Shown here: piece by piece, positions 7,932-15,377 of the stretch
Layout of the letters: each line of letters opens with the position of its first letter
Numbering within the stretch: position 1 is the first letter of the stretch
NCBI GenBank assembly: GCA_045634325.1
Contig: JAZRAA010000024.1
Location: 1 to 64,000, forward strand
Length of the DNA stretch: 64,000 bases
Direction of reading: 5' to 3'
From: URNF01 sp045634325
GTDB taxonomy: Bacteria > Bacillota > Clostridia > Oscillospirales > Acutalibacteraceae
The notes under the pieces: generated by a model
Databases searched by the model: none
What the model saw: the letters and a program-made list of their open reading frames with translations, nothing else
Told to the model about the DNA's origin: nothing
Translations under genes and position numbers: made by a program

Positions 7932-9305
7932 TTATTCAAAAAGAAAATCAGATTCTTTTATAATTTCTATTTTACATCCCTTTTCATTATATTCCATTGC
8001 TTTCTTTACTTTTGTTCCGTATGTTCCGTTAGAATATGCTTGACACTCATTCTTGCCAACCATAAGGATATCAGTAGTCTTTTTTACGGAAGAATCAATA
8101 AAACCGCCGTGTGCAATTATATATTTTTCAACTGCCGCTTTACCAGAACCGTAAGCAAAGTTTCCGCTAAGGCATACATGTTTACCTTCAACTGAATTGA
8201 CTTGTGCCGATAGAGATGCAACCGGGTCAAGTAATTCTTTAATGAAATTAGATACGCATTCTAATTCTTCTTCCGTAATTATAGAATCCTCTAACACGTC
8301 TTCCAAAATCTCGATTATTTTATTAAACGGGAAATGTCCGGCTAAGGTGATATTATCATATAGCCATTGACGAAGATTGTTGCATTCTTCTTCGGTTACT
8401 TCACCATCCTCAATAATACCTTTCATAATACCGTCGAGAATTTGAGTAGCCAATGTTGATGGCGCTGTAGAAACGGTATCAAGATAGTTTTTGATGGCAT
8501 ATTGCAAAGACATAATTTCCTTTGTTGTTACTATACCATCCTCAAGAATATCGTCGAGAGATTCAATAATGTTTTTTATTTCTTCGTGTTCAGAATATGC
8601 TAAATTGGAATCTCTCCATTTTTTAATATAAGCTATTTCTGCCTCATTAACGACATCATCAATTGAAAAGCCTCTAATTACACCGTAAAACTCACTAATA
8701 GATCTTCTTAATTCAGGATCAGTAAGATATTTTGAATATGCATATGTTTTCTTGGGGAGATATTTTTTTACATAGTCATCAGGGTTTAAGTCATATGTAT
8801 CAACGAGTGCTTTAAACAAATCGGAGCAAGCACACGCATCGTCAAAAGCGTTGTGCTCGGAATCAATGTCGATATCAAAATATTCACATAAAGTGGACAT
8901 TTTATAATTTTCAACAGCAAAACTGGGGACAAATTGTTTTGCTAACTCCCATGTGCAAATATAGTACATTTCCGGAACATCAATATTGTATCTGCTCAAA
9001 TTTTTAAACAATGCATCCAAATCCGCATTTGCAACATTGTGTCCAATGATAACGGATTTAGTAAAGTATTTTTCAATATTGCCCCACACTTCGGGGAAGG
9101 TGGGTTCACTGGCAACTTGCTCTTTTGTAATACCATGGATATCAACACAAAATGAGTCGAAATTATCATCTGGGTTAATATAAATATCTTGTTCGGGATA
9201 GAAAGGTTCTCCTGTTTTATAATCTTCACAAACAATACCTATTTGACAAATAGACTTGTTTTTAGAATTTGCATATTCAACATCAAAGTATGTAACTTTC
9301 TCCAT
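7932..9305 (-). CDS. DEDDh exonuclease with helical repeats and C-terminal BRCT domain
   Basis: A 457-residue protein. Residues 1-170 are a DnaQ-like 3'-5' exonuclease with the full DEDDh set: D8 and E10 (FDVE), D95 in GHNVANAD, and H151/D156 in HNAFDDA. Residues 230-355 hold three helical repeats, each with a loop like DGIVT-x-K-E, DGEVTEEE or DSIITEEE. Residues about 366-457 are a BRCT domain (GKHVCLSGNF, then an AHGG and T-x-x-L-M-V-G motif). The fusion of exonuclease to BRCT suggests DNA repair or nucleic-acid degradation at marked ends. ATG 9305 is chosen because GAGG lies 7 bases upstream; an in-frame TTG at 9311 has no such site. It has its own promoter. Confidence 0.85.
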   Translation of the reverse strand: MEKVTYFDVEYANSKNKSICQIGIVCEDYKTGEPFYPEQDIYINPDDNFDSFCVDIHGITKEQVASEPTFPEVWGNIEKYFTKSVIIGHNVANADLDALFKNLSRYNIDVPEMYYICTWELAKQFVPSFAVENYKMSTLCEYFDIDIDSEHNAFDDACACSDLFKALVDTYDLNPDDYVKKYLPKKTYAYSKYLTDPELRRSISEFYGVIRGFSIDDVVNEAEIAYIKKWRDSNLAYSEHEEIKNIIESLDDILEDGIVTTKEIMSLQYAIKNYLDTVSTAPSTLATQILDGIMKGIIEDGEVTEEECNNLRQWLYDNITLAGHFPFNKIIEILEDVLEDSIITEEELECVSNFIKELLDPVASLSAQVNSVEGKHVCLSGNFAYGSGKAAVEKYIIAHGGFIDSSVKKTTDILMVGKNECQAYSNGTYGTKVKKAMEYNEKGCKIEIIKESDFLFE

Positions 9306-9337
9306 AACCAAACCTCGATTCTAATGATTATATTTTT

Positions 9338-9366
9338 ATTATATCACAAATGTATTTACATTTCAA
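9338..9366 (-). promoter_or_regulatory. Promoter of the exonuclease-BRCT gene
   Basis: The minus strand has TTGAAA (9361-9366), 17 bp, TATAAT (9338-9343). The spacer contains the palindromic ATGTAAATACAT, a possible operator. Confidence 0.7.
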
Positions 9367-9375
9367 TAAACGACA

Positions 9376-9411
9376 AAAAGCCAAGCAGAATTTTGATTTC
9401 TGCTTAGCTTT
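9376..9411 (-). terminator. Terminator of the TnpV operon
   Basis: A 14-bp stem with one wobble (AAAGCTAAGCAGAA/TTCTGCTTGGCTTT on the minus strand) ends in TTTTTG just after the TnpV stop codon. Confidence 0.75.
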
Positions 9412-9416
9412 ATTTT

Positions 9417-9800
9417 TTAAGAATATATCAATTCTGCGTTTACAAGTTCTGTCGCCCTTTGACGAATGTTATTCATCAACCCAACCCATTGCATTTGGTT
9501 ATCTGCTTTTAGTCGTTCGGTCACGCCCTCACACTCTGCCATTTGTTTTATCATACGGCTGAACATCTCCTCAGCATCTTGGTTGACTTGAAGCAGATAA
9601 TCGTAAAGCGTGTGTTCGCCGAGCATTTTATTATAAAATGCTTTGCTGTGTTTTTGGATATACCTTAAATGTCGTTGTCCCCATACGCCGATTGGTTCAC
9701 GTTCGGGTTCGTCCTCACCGGCGATGATATAGTAATCACAGCTCAGTTCATATTTGAGCCCCGTTCTTTCATCGGTAACAAATTTCGCTAACTGTTCCAT
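9417..9800 (-). CDS. tnpV: TnpV family transposon-encoded protein
   Basis: A 127-residue protein with the TnpV hallmarks: E-P-I-G-V-W-G-Q-R-H-L-R-Y near residues 36-48 and A-D-N-Q-M-Q-W-V-G-L-M-N-N-I-R near 99-113. TnpV occurs in Tn4451-type and related integrative elements of Clostridia; its biochemical role is not settled. It is last in a three-gene minus-strand operon with two other element-associated proteins. No recombinase is in the window, so the element is either a remnant or its integrase lies elsewhere. Confidence 0.88.
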   Translation of the reverse strand: MEQLAKFVTDERTGLKYELSCDYYIIAGEDEPEREPIGVWGQRHLRYIQKHSKAFYNKMLGEHTLYDYLLQVNQDAEEMFSRMIKQMAECEGVTERLKADNQMQWVGLMNNIRQRATELVNAELIYS

Positions 9801-9802
9801 AA

Positions 9803-9988
9803 TTAAGACTCCTTATATATAACTTTAAGTTTCTTTTGTTTTGAGTGAATAACCTTTAATAAAACCTCATCTAAAGCATCGGTATACTTTCCGTCAGCAA
9901 TGAGTTTGTTTCGCATTTCATTCATACAGTTCACAACGACTCGCCGTTCAAAATCATCTAATGCGATGTAATATTTCTTTTCCTTCAT
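9803..9988 (-). CDS. Small hypothetical protein of integrative elements
   Basis: A 61-residue, highly charged protein (YYIALDDFERRVVVNCMNEM near the N-terminus). I cannot assign a function. It lies 2 bp from tnpV and 1 bp from the DUF6809-like gene, so translation is probably coupled. Such short proteins recur beside TnpV in clostridial mobile elements. Confidence 0.65.
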   Translation of the reverse strand: MKEKKYYIALDDFERRVVVNCMNEMRNKLIADGKYTDALDEVLLKVIHSKQKKLKVIYKES

Positions 9989-9989
9989 A

Positions 9990-10292
9990 TTAGCACTCCT
10001 TTAGCAAGTCATTAAATGGAGCTTCATCGTTTACAAATGTGTCGTATGTAAACTGAGCACCAAGACGGAATCCCATAATAAAACTATCCAGATTCGATTC
10101 GCCATTAACCACACTCCAAGCATTAGAAAACTCAAGAAATCTCTTTTTACTTTCACCCGAAAGGTTCTCGGTTAAGAAATCCTCGTTCAGCATTAAGACT
10201 TCCATTTGTTTCTGCACCGCTTTATTTTCTTTCGTACTACGTGCTTGCGGATCAATATTGCCATAATAAAACTCTTCTATAAATTTTAACAT
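9990..10292 (-). CDS. DUF6809-like protein of integrative elements
   Basis: A 100-residue protein beginning MLKFIEEFYYGNIDPQAR, which fits the DUF6809 family often found in gut Clostridia mobile elements. ATG 10292 is chosen because GAAGGAG lies 9 bases upstream; the frame stays open to 10328 without a better site. It is first in the DUF6809/61-aa/TnpV operon. Function unknown. Confidence 0.7.
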   Translation of the reverse strand: MLKFIEEFYYGNIDPQARSTKENKAVQKQMEVLMLNEDFLTENLSGESKKRFLEFSNAWSVVNGESNLDSFIMGFRLGAQFTYDTFVNDEAPFNDLLKEC

Positions 10293-10312
10293 CAGTATTT
10301 TCTCCTTCTTTT

Positions 10313-10340
10313 TGTATATACAACTCATCTTGTATATACA
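10313..10340. promoter_or_regulatory. Twin TGTATATACA palindromes before the DUF6809 operon
   Basis: Two identical 10-bp palindromes (10313-10322 and 10331-10340) lie 18 bp apart centre to centre, just downstream of a minus-strand -10-like TAAAAT. This looks like a tandem operator or the start of the transcript. Binding factor unknown. Confidence 0.45.
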
Positions 10341-10455
10341 TTTTAGTTCATTGTTTTTGAAAACACCAATATGCCGATTTGATACGGTAGAAATATATGT
10401 GTGAACGTCGGTTTTTAAAGTTTAGATTTCTCGAATCCGTTAAGAACACCCGCAC

Positions 10456-10497
10456 CAAAAGTCCGTACCAACCATTTGGTTGGTACGGACTTTTCTT
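10456..10497. terminator. Long perfect hairpin, bidirectional terminator type
   Basis: AAAAGTCCGTACCAACCA pairs perfectly with its complement around a two-base loop and is flanked by A and T runs on the two sides. It can act in either direction and may insulate the island. Confidence 0.65.
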
Positions 10498-10501
10498 TTG
10501 A

Positions 10502-10655
10502 GACAGGAGTCGAACCTTATGAAGGTCTGAGCGTTAAGAAAACAGTCCTGCGGACTGTTTTTAGCGAAGAGCGCGAGGCGGGTACTATTGCGAAGCAATG
10601 GTCGCCGAAGCGAGCAGTATGCAAGGCGTAGCCGCAGCAGACGTCGACTCCTGTC
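10502..10655. repeat. Structured element bounded by 12-bp inverted repeats
   Basis: GACAGGAGTCGA (10502-10513) and TCGACTCCTGTC (10644-10655) are perfect inverted repeats. Inside lie a 10-bp stem (10539-10561), an ATTGC-GAA-GCAAT hairpin and a run of GCG/AAGC-type short stems. This is the look of a MITE-like or REP-like dispersed repeat. The end reads like a tRNA T-arm (GGTTCGACTCC on the minus strand), but no tRNA body is present. Confidence 0.5.
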
Positions 10656-10735
10656 ACTCGATTTTTGGCAAAGTGAGCAATAGGTGAGCAATAGATTTTG
10701 AACACTGCTATCAAAAATATTATCCGGCTATCCCC

Positions 10736-10764
10736 TTGCTATTCCGCCACTTCTATGCTATACT
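10736..10764 (+). promoter_or_regulatory. Promoter of the pyrophosphatase gene
   Basis: TTGCTA (10736-10741), 17 bp, TATACT (10759-10764), 28 bp before the ATG. Confidence 0.65.
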
Positions 10765-10792
10765 GAACAAAAAGTGATAAGGGGTTTTGGAT

Positions 10793-11326
10793 ATGGCAAA
10801 TATTTGGCATGACGTGCCGCTGGAAAGAATCACTCCCACCGATTTTGAGTGTGTTATTGAAATCACAAAAGGGAGCCGTAAAAAATACGAATTGGACAAA
10901 GAGACCGGCTATATCCGTCTGGACCGTATTTTGCATACCGCGACCCACTATCCCGCCAACTACGGTTTCATCCCCGGCACCTACGCCGATGATGGTGACC
11001 CGTTGGACGTTTTGCTGCTGTGTGCCGAGTCCATCGACCCTATGTGTCTTGTGCGGGCATATCCCATCGGCGTGATTTCTATGGTGGACAGCGGCAGAAA
11101 CGACGAAAAAATCATTGCCGTGCCTTTTAACGACCCCAACTACAATATGTACGAAAGTATGGAGCAACTGCCCAAACACATTTTTGAAGAAATGCGCCAT
11201 TTCTTTAAGGTGTATAAAGATTTAGAAAATAAAACTACCGCTGTCAACGAGGTCAGCGGCAGAGAAGAAGCTATTCGGGTCATTGCCCAGTCGATTGAAA
11301 ACTACAAAAAAACCTTTTGTGAGTAA
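10793..11326 (+). CDS. ppa: Inorganic pyrophosphatase, family I
   Basis: A 177-residue cytoplasmic enzyme hydrolysing pyrophosphate to phosphate. The family signature D-D-G-D-P-L-D-V-L is present near residues 65-73, with the metal-binding aspartates, plus ITKGSRKKYE and YPANYGFIPGT upstream of it. Length is normal for the bacterial soluble type. ATG 10793 has an AAGGGG site 8 bases upstream; an in-frame TTG at 10787 is too close to it. It has its own promoter and marks the first core-type gene right of the island. Confidence 0.93.
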   Translation: MANIWHDVPLERITPTDFECVIEITKGSRKKYELDKETGYIRLDRILHTATHYPANYGFIPGTYADDGDPLDVLLLCAESIDPMCLVRAYPIGVISMVDSGRNDEKIIAVPFNDPNYNMYESMEQLPKHIFEEMRHFFKVYKDLENKTTAVNEVSGREEAIRVIAQSIENYKKTFCE

Positions 11327-11402
11327 AACTGCTGATTTAAGCCGTCTTATTCCGAAAAGCGTATATTTTGGGCGAAATACCCGTGTATTTTTTAAAAAAC
11401 TA

Positions 11403-11431
11403 TTGAAAAGTAAAATAAGTCAATGTAAAAT
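11403..11431 (+). promoter_or_regulatory. Promoter of the amino-sugar-type operon
   Basis: TTGAAA (11403-11408), 17 bp, TAAAAT (11426-11431), shortly before the epimerase gene. Confidence 0.5.
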
Positions 11432-11453
11432 ACAAATAATGGAGTGTTTTACC

Positions 11454-12293
11454 ATGGACAGAATTGCATTATATATCCCGCCTTTTGAGGGGATTGGTTC
11501 CTATATGGAAATGGTGGATATTGCCGCCGCATACGGTATCAAACATTTGGAAACCATCCATATGTTTGAATTGAGCGAACCCAATTTGGATTTCGCACGC
11601 AAGTTGCGTGCGTATGCCGATGAAAAAGGTGTGGATTTTCCTTGTGTATCGCTGGGTATTGACCTGGTGGGCGATGATACTGCGTGGGCGATTGCTCGCA
11701 CCAAAGAGTATGCAAAAGTCGCACAGATTTTGGGAGCACCGTACCTGCACCACACCATTGCGTGCGAGTACCAAAATCCCGCTCGTATAGCCGAGAACAA
11801 AGATACGTTCTATCAACAAGGATTAAAAGCCGTGCGGGAAATCTATGATTTTGCGCAAACGTTGGGTGTGCGCACCATATATGAAGACCAAGGGTATCTA
11901 TTCAATGGTGTGCAGGGGTTTGAGAATTTTCTGCGGGATGTTGACCGTGACGTTGGCGTTGTCGCAGATTTCGGAAACATTCTGTTTGTGGACGAATATG
12001 TGCAAGACTTTATTCCAAAATTTGCCGACCGCATCGTCAACGCGCACGTCAAAGACTACCGCATTACCCAAAACCCCCAACGTGAAAAAGAAGAGGCGGA
12101 ATATATCACCGCGGGCGGTAATTTCCTGTTAGAAACAGAATTCGGCAAGGGAGATATTAACTTTGATACCGCCTTTGCTGCATTGGGTGCAATCGGATAT
12201 ACCGGCACGGTGGCGTTAGAGTGTCCCGCGCTGGACGGCGAAAACAAACAAGGCTTTGAAAGAAACTTGGCGTTTCTTAAAAAATATATTTAA
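11454..12293 (+). CDS. Sugar phosphate isomerase/epimerase (AP endonuclease 2-type TIM barrel)
   Basis: A 279-residue protein of the xylose-isomerase-like TIM barrel family. Visible motifs are the N-terminal strand, IYEDQG with the metal glutamate, VVADFGN, NAHVKDYR and a C-terminal VALECP strand with a metal-site glutamate. Such enzymes interconvert sugars or inositols at a divalent metal site; the substrate cannot be told. ATG 11454 has GGAG 9 bases upstream. It leads a three-gene set with a PIG-L deacetylase and a NagB-like protein (20 and 39 bp gaps), which points to catabolism of an acetylated amino sugar. Confidence 0.82.
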   Translation: MDRIALYIPPFEGIGSYMEMVDIAAAYGIKHLETIHMFELSEPNLDFARKLRAYADEKGVDFPCVSLGIDLVGDDTAWAIARTKEYAKVAQILGAPYLHHTIACEYQNPARIAENKDTFYQQGLKAVREIYDFAQTLGVRTIYEDQGYLFNGVQGFENFLRDVDRDVGVVADFGNILFVDEYVQDFIPKFADRIVNAHVKDYRITQNPQREKEEAEYITAGGNFLLETEFGKGDINFDTAFAALGAIGYTGTVALECPALDGENKQGFERNLAFLKKYI

Positions 12294-12313
12294 AACAAAG
12301 AGAGGGTGCGTTT

Positions 12314-13039
12314 ATGAACGTATTAGCAATCGGTTGCCATCCGGACGACGTTGAAATTGCGTGTGCCGGCACCTTGGCAAAATGCGTGAAACGTGGCGAT
12401 AAAGTTATCGTGTGCCACGCTTCCAGCGGTAATTTGGGACATGTTGTCATCCCGCCGGATGAACTGCGTGTCATCCGTGCAAATGAAGCCAAAAAAGCAG
12501 GTTCTCTCGCCGGTATCGAGGTTATCTCGGGCGGTTTTGACGACCTGATGGTGTTCGACAACGGCAAAGAAGCAAGAGATAAGCTGGTGGATGTTATCCG
12601 CTATGCGCAACCCGATTTCATCATCACCCACAACCCCGACGACTATATGCCCGACCATACGGCTGTGTCTCGCTTGGTGTTTGATGCGGCGTTTACCGCC
12701 ACCCTACCTAACTATACCGACTATGAGCACCGTTACAGTGCTATGGATAGTGCTCCCGCAAAACTGGTGCCGATTTACTATATGGACACCTTAGCGGGCG
12801 TGGAATTCAACCCCACTGAATATGTCGATATTTCGGAAGAAATCGATTTGAAAATCAACATGCTCGAATGCCACGAAAGCCAGCTCGTTTGGATGCGTGA
12901 CCACGACGGCATTGATTTCGCTGACATGGTGAAAACCTGCTCTCGCTATCGCGGTTATCAGTGCGGTGCGGACTACGCAGAAGGTTTCAGACAATGTCAC
13001 GTGTACCTGAAAGGTACTACCAAACGTCTGTTGCCGTAA
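12314..13039 (+). CDS. PIG-L/LmbE family zinc deacetylase
   Basis: A 241-residue enzyme of the family that removes acetyl groups from N-acetylglucosamine-type substrates. The zinc signature H-P-D-D lies near residues 9-12 in GCHPDDVEIACAGT, and a second HNPDDYMPDH motif near 112-121 supplies the third metal ligand. A GAGAGGG site precedes the ATG. It sits between an epimerase and a NagB-like protein, so deacetylation followed by a sugar-phosphate step is the likely order. Bacillithiol-type BshB activity is an alternative, but no other bsh gene is near. Confidence 0.85.
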   Translation: MNVLAIGCHPDDVEIACAGTLAKCVKRGDKVIVCHASSGNLGHVVIPPDELRVIRANEAKKAGSLAGIEVISGGFDDLMVFDNGKEARDKLVDVIRYAQPDFIITHNPDDYMPDHTAVSRLVFDAAFTATLPNYTDYEHRYSAMDSAPAKLVPIYYMDTLAGVEFNPTEYVDISEEIDLKINMLECHESQLVWMRDHDGIDFADMVKTCSRYRGYQCGADYAEGFRQCHVYLKGTTKRLLP

Positions 13040-13078
13040 TAGATACGGTTAACGATACATATTAGGAGGAAAAAGACT

Positions 13079-14017
13079 ATGGATTTTATGAGCACCGTGA
13101 AAGGTTCTCTGCTCGAGAACTTCTATCCCAATGGTTGGGACATGCAAAAAATCGATGATTGCTGTGAGAAGGGCGTGGAACGTGAAGCGTTCTGGAACAA
13201 AGACTTCAACCCCATCTCTTGCGACAGCTTGGGCGATTTCGAAACCCTGATGGGTCATGAAATTGCTATGCAAATCAAAAAATCTCGTGACGCAGGCGAA
13301 AAACTGGCTATGATTTTGCCGGTTGGCCCGATGGGCATGTATCGCTGGGCAGTATACTTCCTCAACGAGTGGAACGTACCCTGTGACCACGTGTACACCT
13401 TCAACATGGACGAGTGGGCCGACGCCGAAGGCAACACCCTGCCCTCTTCCAACCCCGCCTCTTTCGAATACAGCATGAAAGCTGCATTCTTTGACCGCTT
13501 GGGCGAAAACACCGTCCCGCCGGCACAGCGCAACTTTGCGACCAAAGAAAATCTGCCCACCTATGCCGGCAAAATTGCCGCTTTGAAAGCAGAAGGCGCT
13601 CGCTTGGTTCTGGTTTACGGCATCGGCAGAATGTCCCTCATCGCTTTCTGGGAGCCCCAGTTTGCCGACGATTATGCTAATGACGAAGAATGGAAGGCAG
13701 CTACCCATCGCATCGGCGCAAAATTGCATCCGCTGACCATCGAACAGAATGCTATCACCAGCTTCAAGAGCCGTACCACCCTCATCCCCTGCACCGCCAA
13801 CACCATCGGCCCCGGCTTGTTCTTGCAAGCTGACTACGCCATCGGCGGCTGCGACGGCGCTCTGTCTCGTGGCATGGGTTGGCAAGGTATGAGCTTCCTG
13901 ACCACCTTGCACTTTGGTCCGGACCGCCATATCACTTCCACCTACATCCCCACTCTGCCCGGCAGACTGTTCTATTTGAAAGAACTCGCCGGTCCGTTGA
14001 CTGCAGAGTGCAACTAA
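13079..14017 (+). CDS. NagB-like glucosamine-6-phosphate isomerase family protein
   Basis: A 312-residue protein, longer than classical NagB (about 240-265). The FNMDEW motif at 108-113 keeps the catalytic Asp (D111), and GIG...IAFWEP at 181-193 matches the GIG-x-x-G-H-I-A-F-N-E-P loop. However, the usual histidine is Leu187 here (GRMSLIAF). The catalysis therefore may differ from deamination-isomerisation, or the substrate may be a non-phosphorylated or modified sugar. The adjacent deacetylase and epimerase support an amino-sugar role. A good AGGAGG site precedes the ATG, and a strong terminator follows. Confidence 0.78.
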   Translation: MDFMSTVKGSLLENFYPNGWDMQKIDDCCEKGVEREAFWNKDFNPISCDSLGDFETLMGHEIAMQIKKSRDAGEKLAMILPVGPMGMYRWAVYFLNEWNVPCDHVYTFNMDEWADAEGNTLPSSNPASFEYSMKAAFFDRLGENTVPPAQRNFATKENLPTYAGKIAALKAEGARLVLVYGIGRMSLIAFWEPQFADDYANDEEWKAATHRIGAKLHPLTIEQNAITSFKSRTTLIPCTANTIGPGLFLQADYAIGGCDGALSRGMGWQGMSFLTTLHFGPDRHITSTYIPTLPGRLFYLKELAGPLTAECN

Positions 14018-14033
14018 TCTCGGTATAACGTAT

Positions 14034-14068
14034 AAAAAAAGACACACTCAACAGAGTGTGTCTTTTTT
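14034..14068 (+). terminator. Terminator of the amino-sugar-type operon
   Basis: The stem GACACACTC-AACA-GAGTGTGTC, with A-run before and T-run after, can act in both directions and also serves the convergent zinc-ribbon gene. Confidence 0.9.
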
Positions 14069-14121
14069 GTTTTGGGCGCAAAAAAATCGTTTGTCCAAGA
14101 CAAACGACCTTTTCGCCTGTT

Positions 14122-14400
14122 TTAGTGCTCGTCGCGCATCTGAGCGAAACACTCGCTGCAGTACACCGGACGGTCCTCACGGGGTTGGAAGGGAACTTTC
14201 GCTTCCTGACCGCAGTTCGCGCAAATCGCGGTGAACATCTCGCGGGCGGGTCTGCCGGCATTCTTGCGTGCGTCACGGCAAGCTTTGCAGCGCTGGGGCT
14301 CATTGGTGAAGCCTTTTTCAGCATAGAACTCTTGCTCACCGGCGGTGAACACGAATTCGTTTCCGCATTCTTTGCAGACCAGAGTCTTGTCTTCGTACAT
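14122..14400 (-). CDS. Zinc-ribbon domain protein
   Basis: A 92-residue protein with four CxxC knuckles: C-K-E-C and C-K-A-C in the N-terminal probable zinc-ribbon (zf-trcl) half, and C-A-N-C and C-S-E-C in the C-terminal half. Small proteins of this kind are widespread in Firmicutes, with no settled function; nucleic-acid or protein binding is usual for such ribbons. GAGG lies 8 bases before the ATG. It is transcribed towards the terminator at 14034-14068. Confidence 0.8.
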   Translation of the reverse strand: MYEDKTLVCKECGNEFVFTAGEQEFYAEKGFTNEPQRCKACRDARKNAGRPAREMFTAICANCGQEAKVPFQPREDRPVYCSECFAQMRDEH

Positions 14401-14523
14401 TGGAAAAACCTCGCTTAAAAATATTTGCCCAGTGCCAATTAACCGACCATTTACATATCAACGTTCTGATTAGATGTCCGAGCATGTATATCGCAATCGG
14501 CCATATGCCGTCATTGCCAAAAA

Positions 14524-15105
14524 TTATGGTGCGTTTTCGGATAACTTCTTGCGTACCCGTTGCAATGCATTATCTACTGCCTTGGAAGAAATGGCAAGCA
14601 TTGCGGCGATTTCGCCGTATGTTCTGCCGGCAAGATGCGCTGTCAACACTTTGTATTCCAAGGTGCTCAACCGCTCACGCAAACGGCGATACAGCCGTCC
14701 GGCTTCCTCTTTTTCCACCACCAAAACGGCAGGGTCAACTTGTCCGCTGTCGGCGATAGATAAGAAATCCTCATCCGACTGCGACACTTGAACGCATCCC
14801 TCGGGAAGCAACCGCCGCACCACAGAAAGTATGCGGTTTCGGATACAGGATGCAGCAAATGCGTGAAACGCGCCAAGCGTGGGTTGATACGCATGAACTG
14901 CTGCAACCAGCGCCAACAGACCCTCTTGCAACAAATCTTCCGCATCAATGCCCGGCAAATTGTGATACCGCGCCGCAAAACGACTCATCATCGGCATCAT
15001 ACGCTGTGCCAACAAATCAAACGCTTCACCACTACCATCAACGGCTTTCACAACCAACGCGGCATCTTGCTCGTCAACAGAAGGCTCAACTGTTTTGTCT
15101 AGCAC
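14524..15105 (-). CDS. Sigma-70 family factor, SigH-like
   Basis: A 193-residue RNA polymerase sigma factor. Region 2 (DAEDLLQEGLLALVAAVHAY, then FHAFAASCIRNRI) resembles SigH/Spo0H, which has an EDIVQEG core at the same place. Region 4 is the helix-turn-helix at about 160-187 (TYGEIAAMLAISSKAVDNAL). SigH directs the transition to stationary phase and early sporulation in Firmicutes. Here it is shorter and stands alone, so it may be a SigH paralogue. GTG 15105 is the start, with GAGG 7 bases upstream. Confidence 0.8.
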   Translation of the reverse strand: MLDKTVEPSVDEQDAALVVKAVDGSGEAFDLLAQRMMPMMSRFAARYHNLPGIDAEDLLQEGLLALVAAVHAYQPTLGAFHAFAASCIRNRILSVVRRLLPEGCVQVSQSDEDFLSIADSGQVDPAVLVVEKEEAGRLYRRLRERLSTLEYKVLTAHLAGRTYGEIAAMLAISSKAVDNALQRVRKKLSENAP

Positions 15106-15140
15106 AACATCACCTCGGGCACTTTCGCACTCTCCAGTTC

Positions 15141-15169
15141 AATATACCATCTCCATATTTTTTTGTCAA
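15141..15169 (-). promoter_or_regulatory. Promoter of the SigH-like gene
   Basis: The minus strand has TTGACA (15164-15169), 17 bp, TATATT (15141-15146). Confidence 0.75.
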
Positions 15170-15307
15170 CAGTTTTTTAAATAAAATTGTGCGGTTGTTT
15201 GCAAAATGTATAATAATGTGTATATTTTTTGTCAGTATATACAAAATTTTACATTTTTACGCATCTTTCGACGAAATAAAGACAAAATTTCCGACCTGAC
15301 AGCAGTT

Positions 15308-15336
15308 GACATTCTCACTTTTTTATATTAAAGTAT
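15308..15336 (+). promoter_or_regulatory. Promoter upstream of glyS
   Basis: TTGACA at 15308, 17 bp, then TAAAGT. No T-box (specifier stem or GGTGG antiterminator) is visible in the short leader, although glyS genes often carry one in Firmicutes. Confidence 0.5.
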
Positions 15337-15377
15337 AAAGAAACATTATATAAAGTCTTTGAAAAGGGGACATGAAA

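Larger units (their letters stand above)
10341..10735. other. Gene-free boundary of the accessory region
   Basis: About 395 bp without a credible gene separate the AT-rich island from the core-like genes. In order it holds plain AT-rich sequence, a long perfect hairpin, a 154-bp element bounded by inverted repeats with several inner hairpins, and an 11-bp tandem repeat (GTGAGCAATAG twice, near 10674-10695). Base composition changes across it. Confidence 0.6.

Noticed and set aside
10502..10660. tRNA-like T-arm
   Set aside because: Only a T-arm-like string; no acceptor, D-arm or anticodon arm can be folded.
15170..15370. T-box leader before glyS
   Set aside because: No specifier stem and no GGTGG-type antiterminator sequence; too short.
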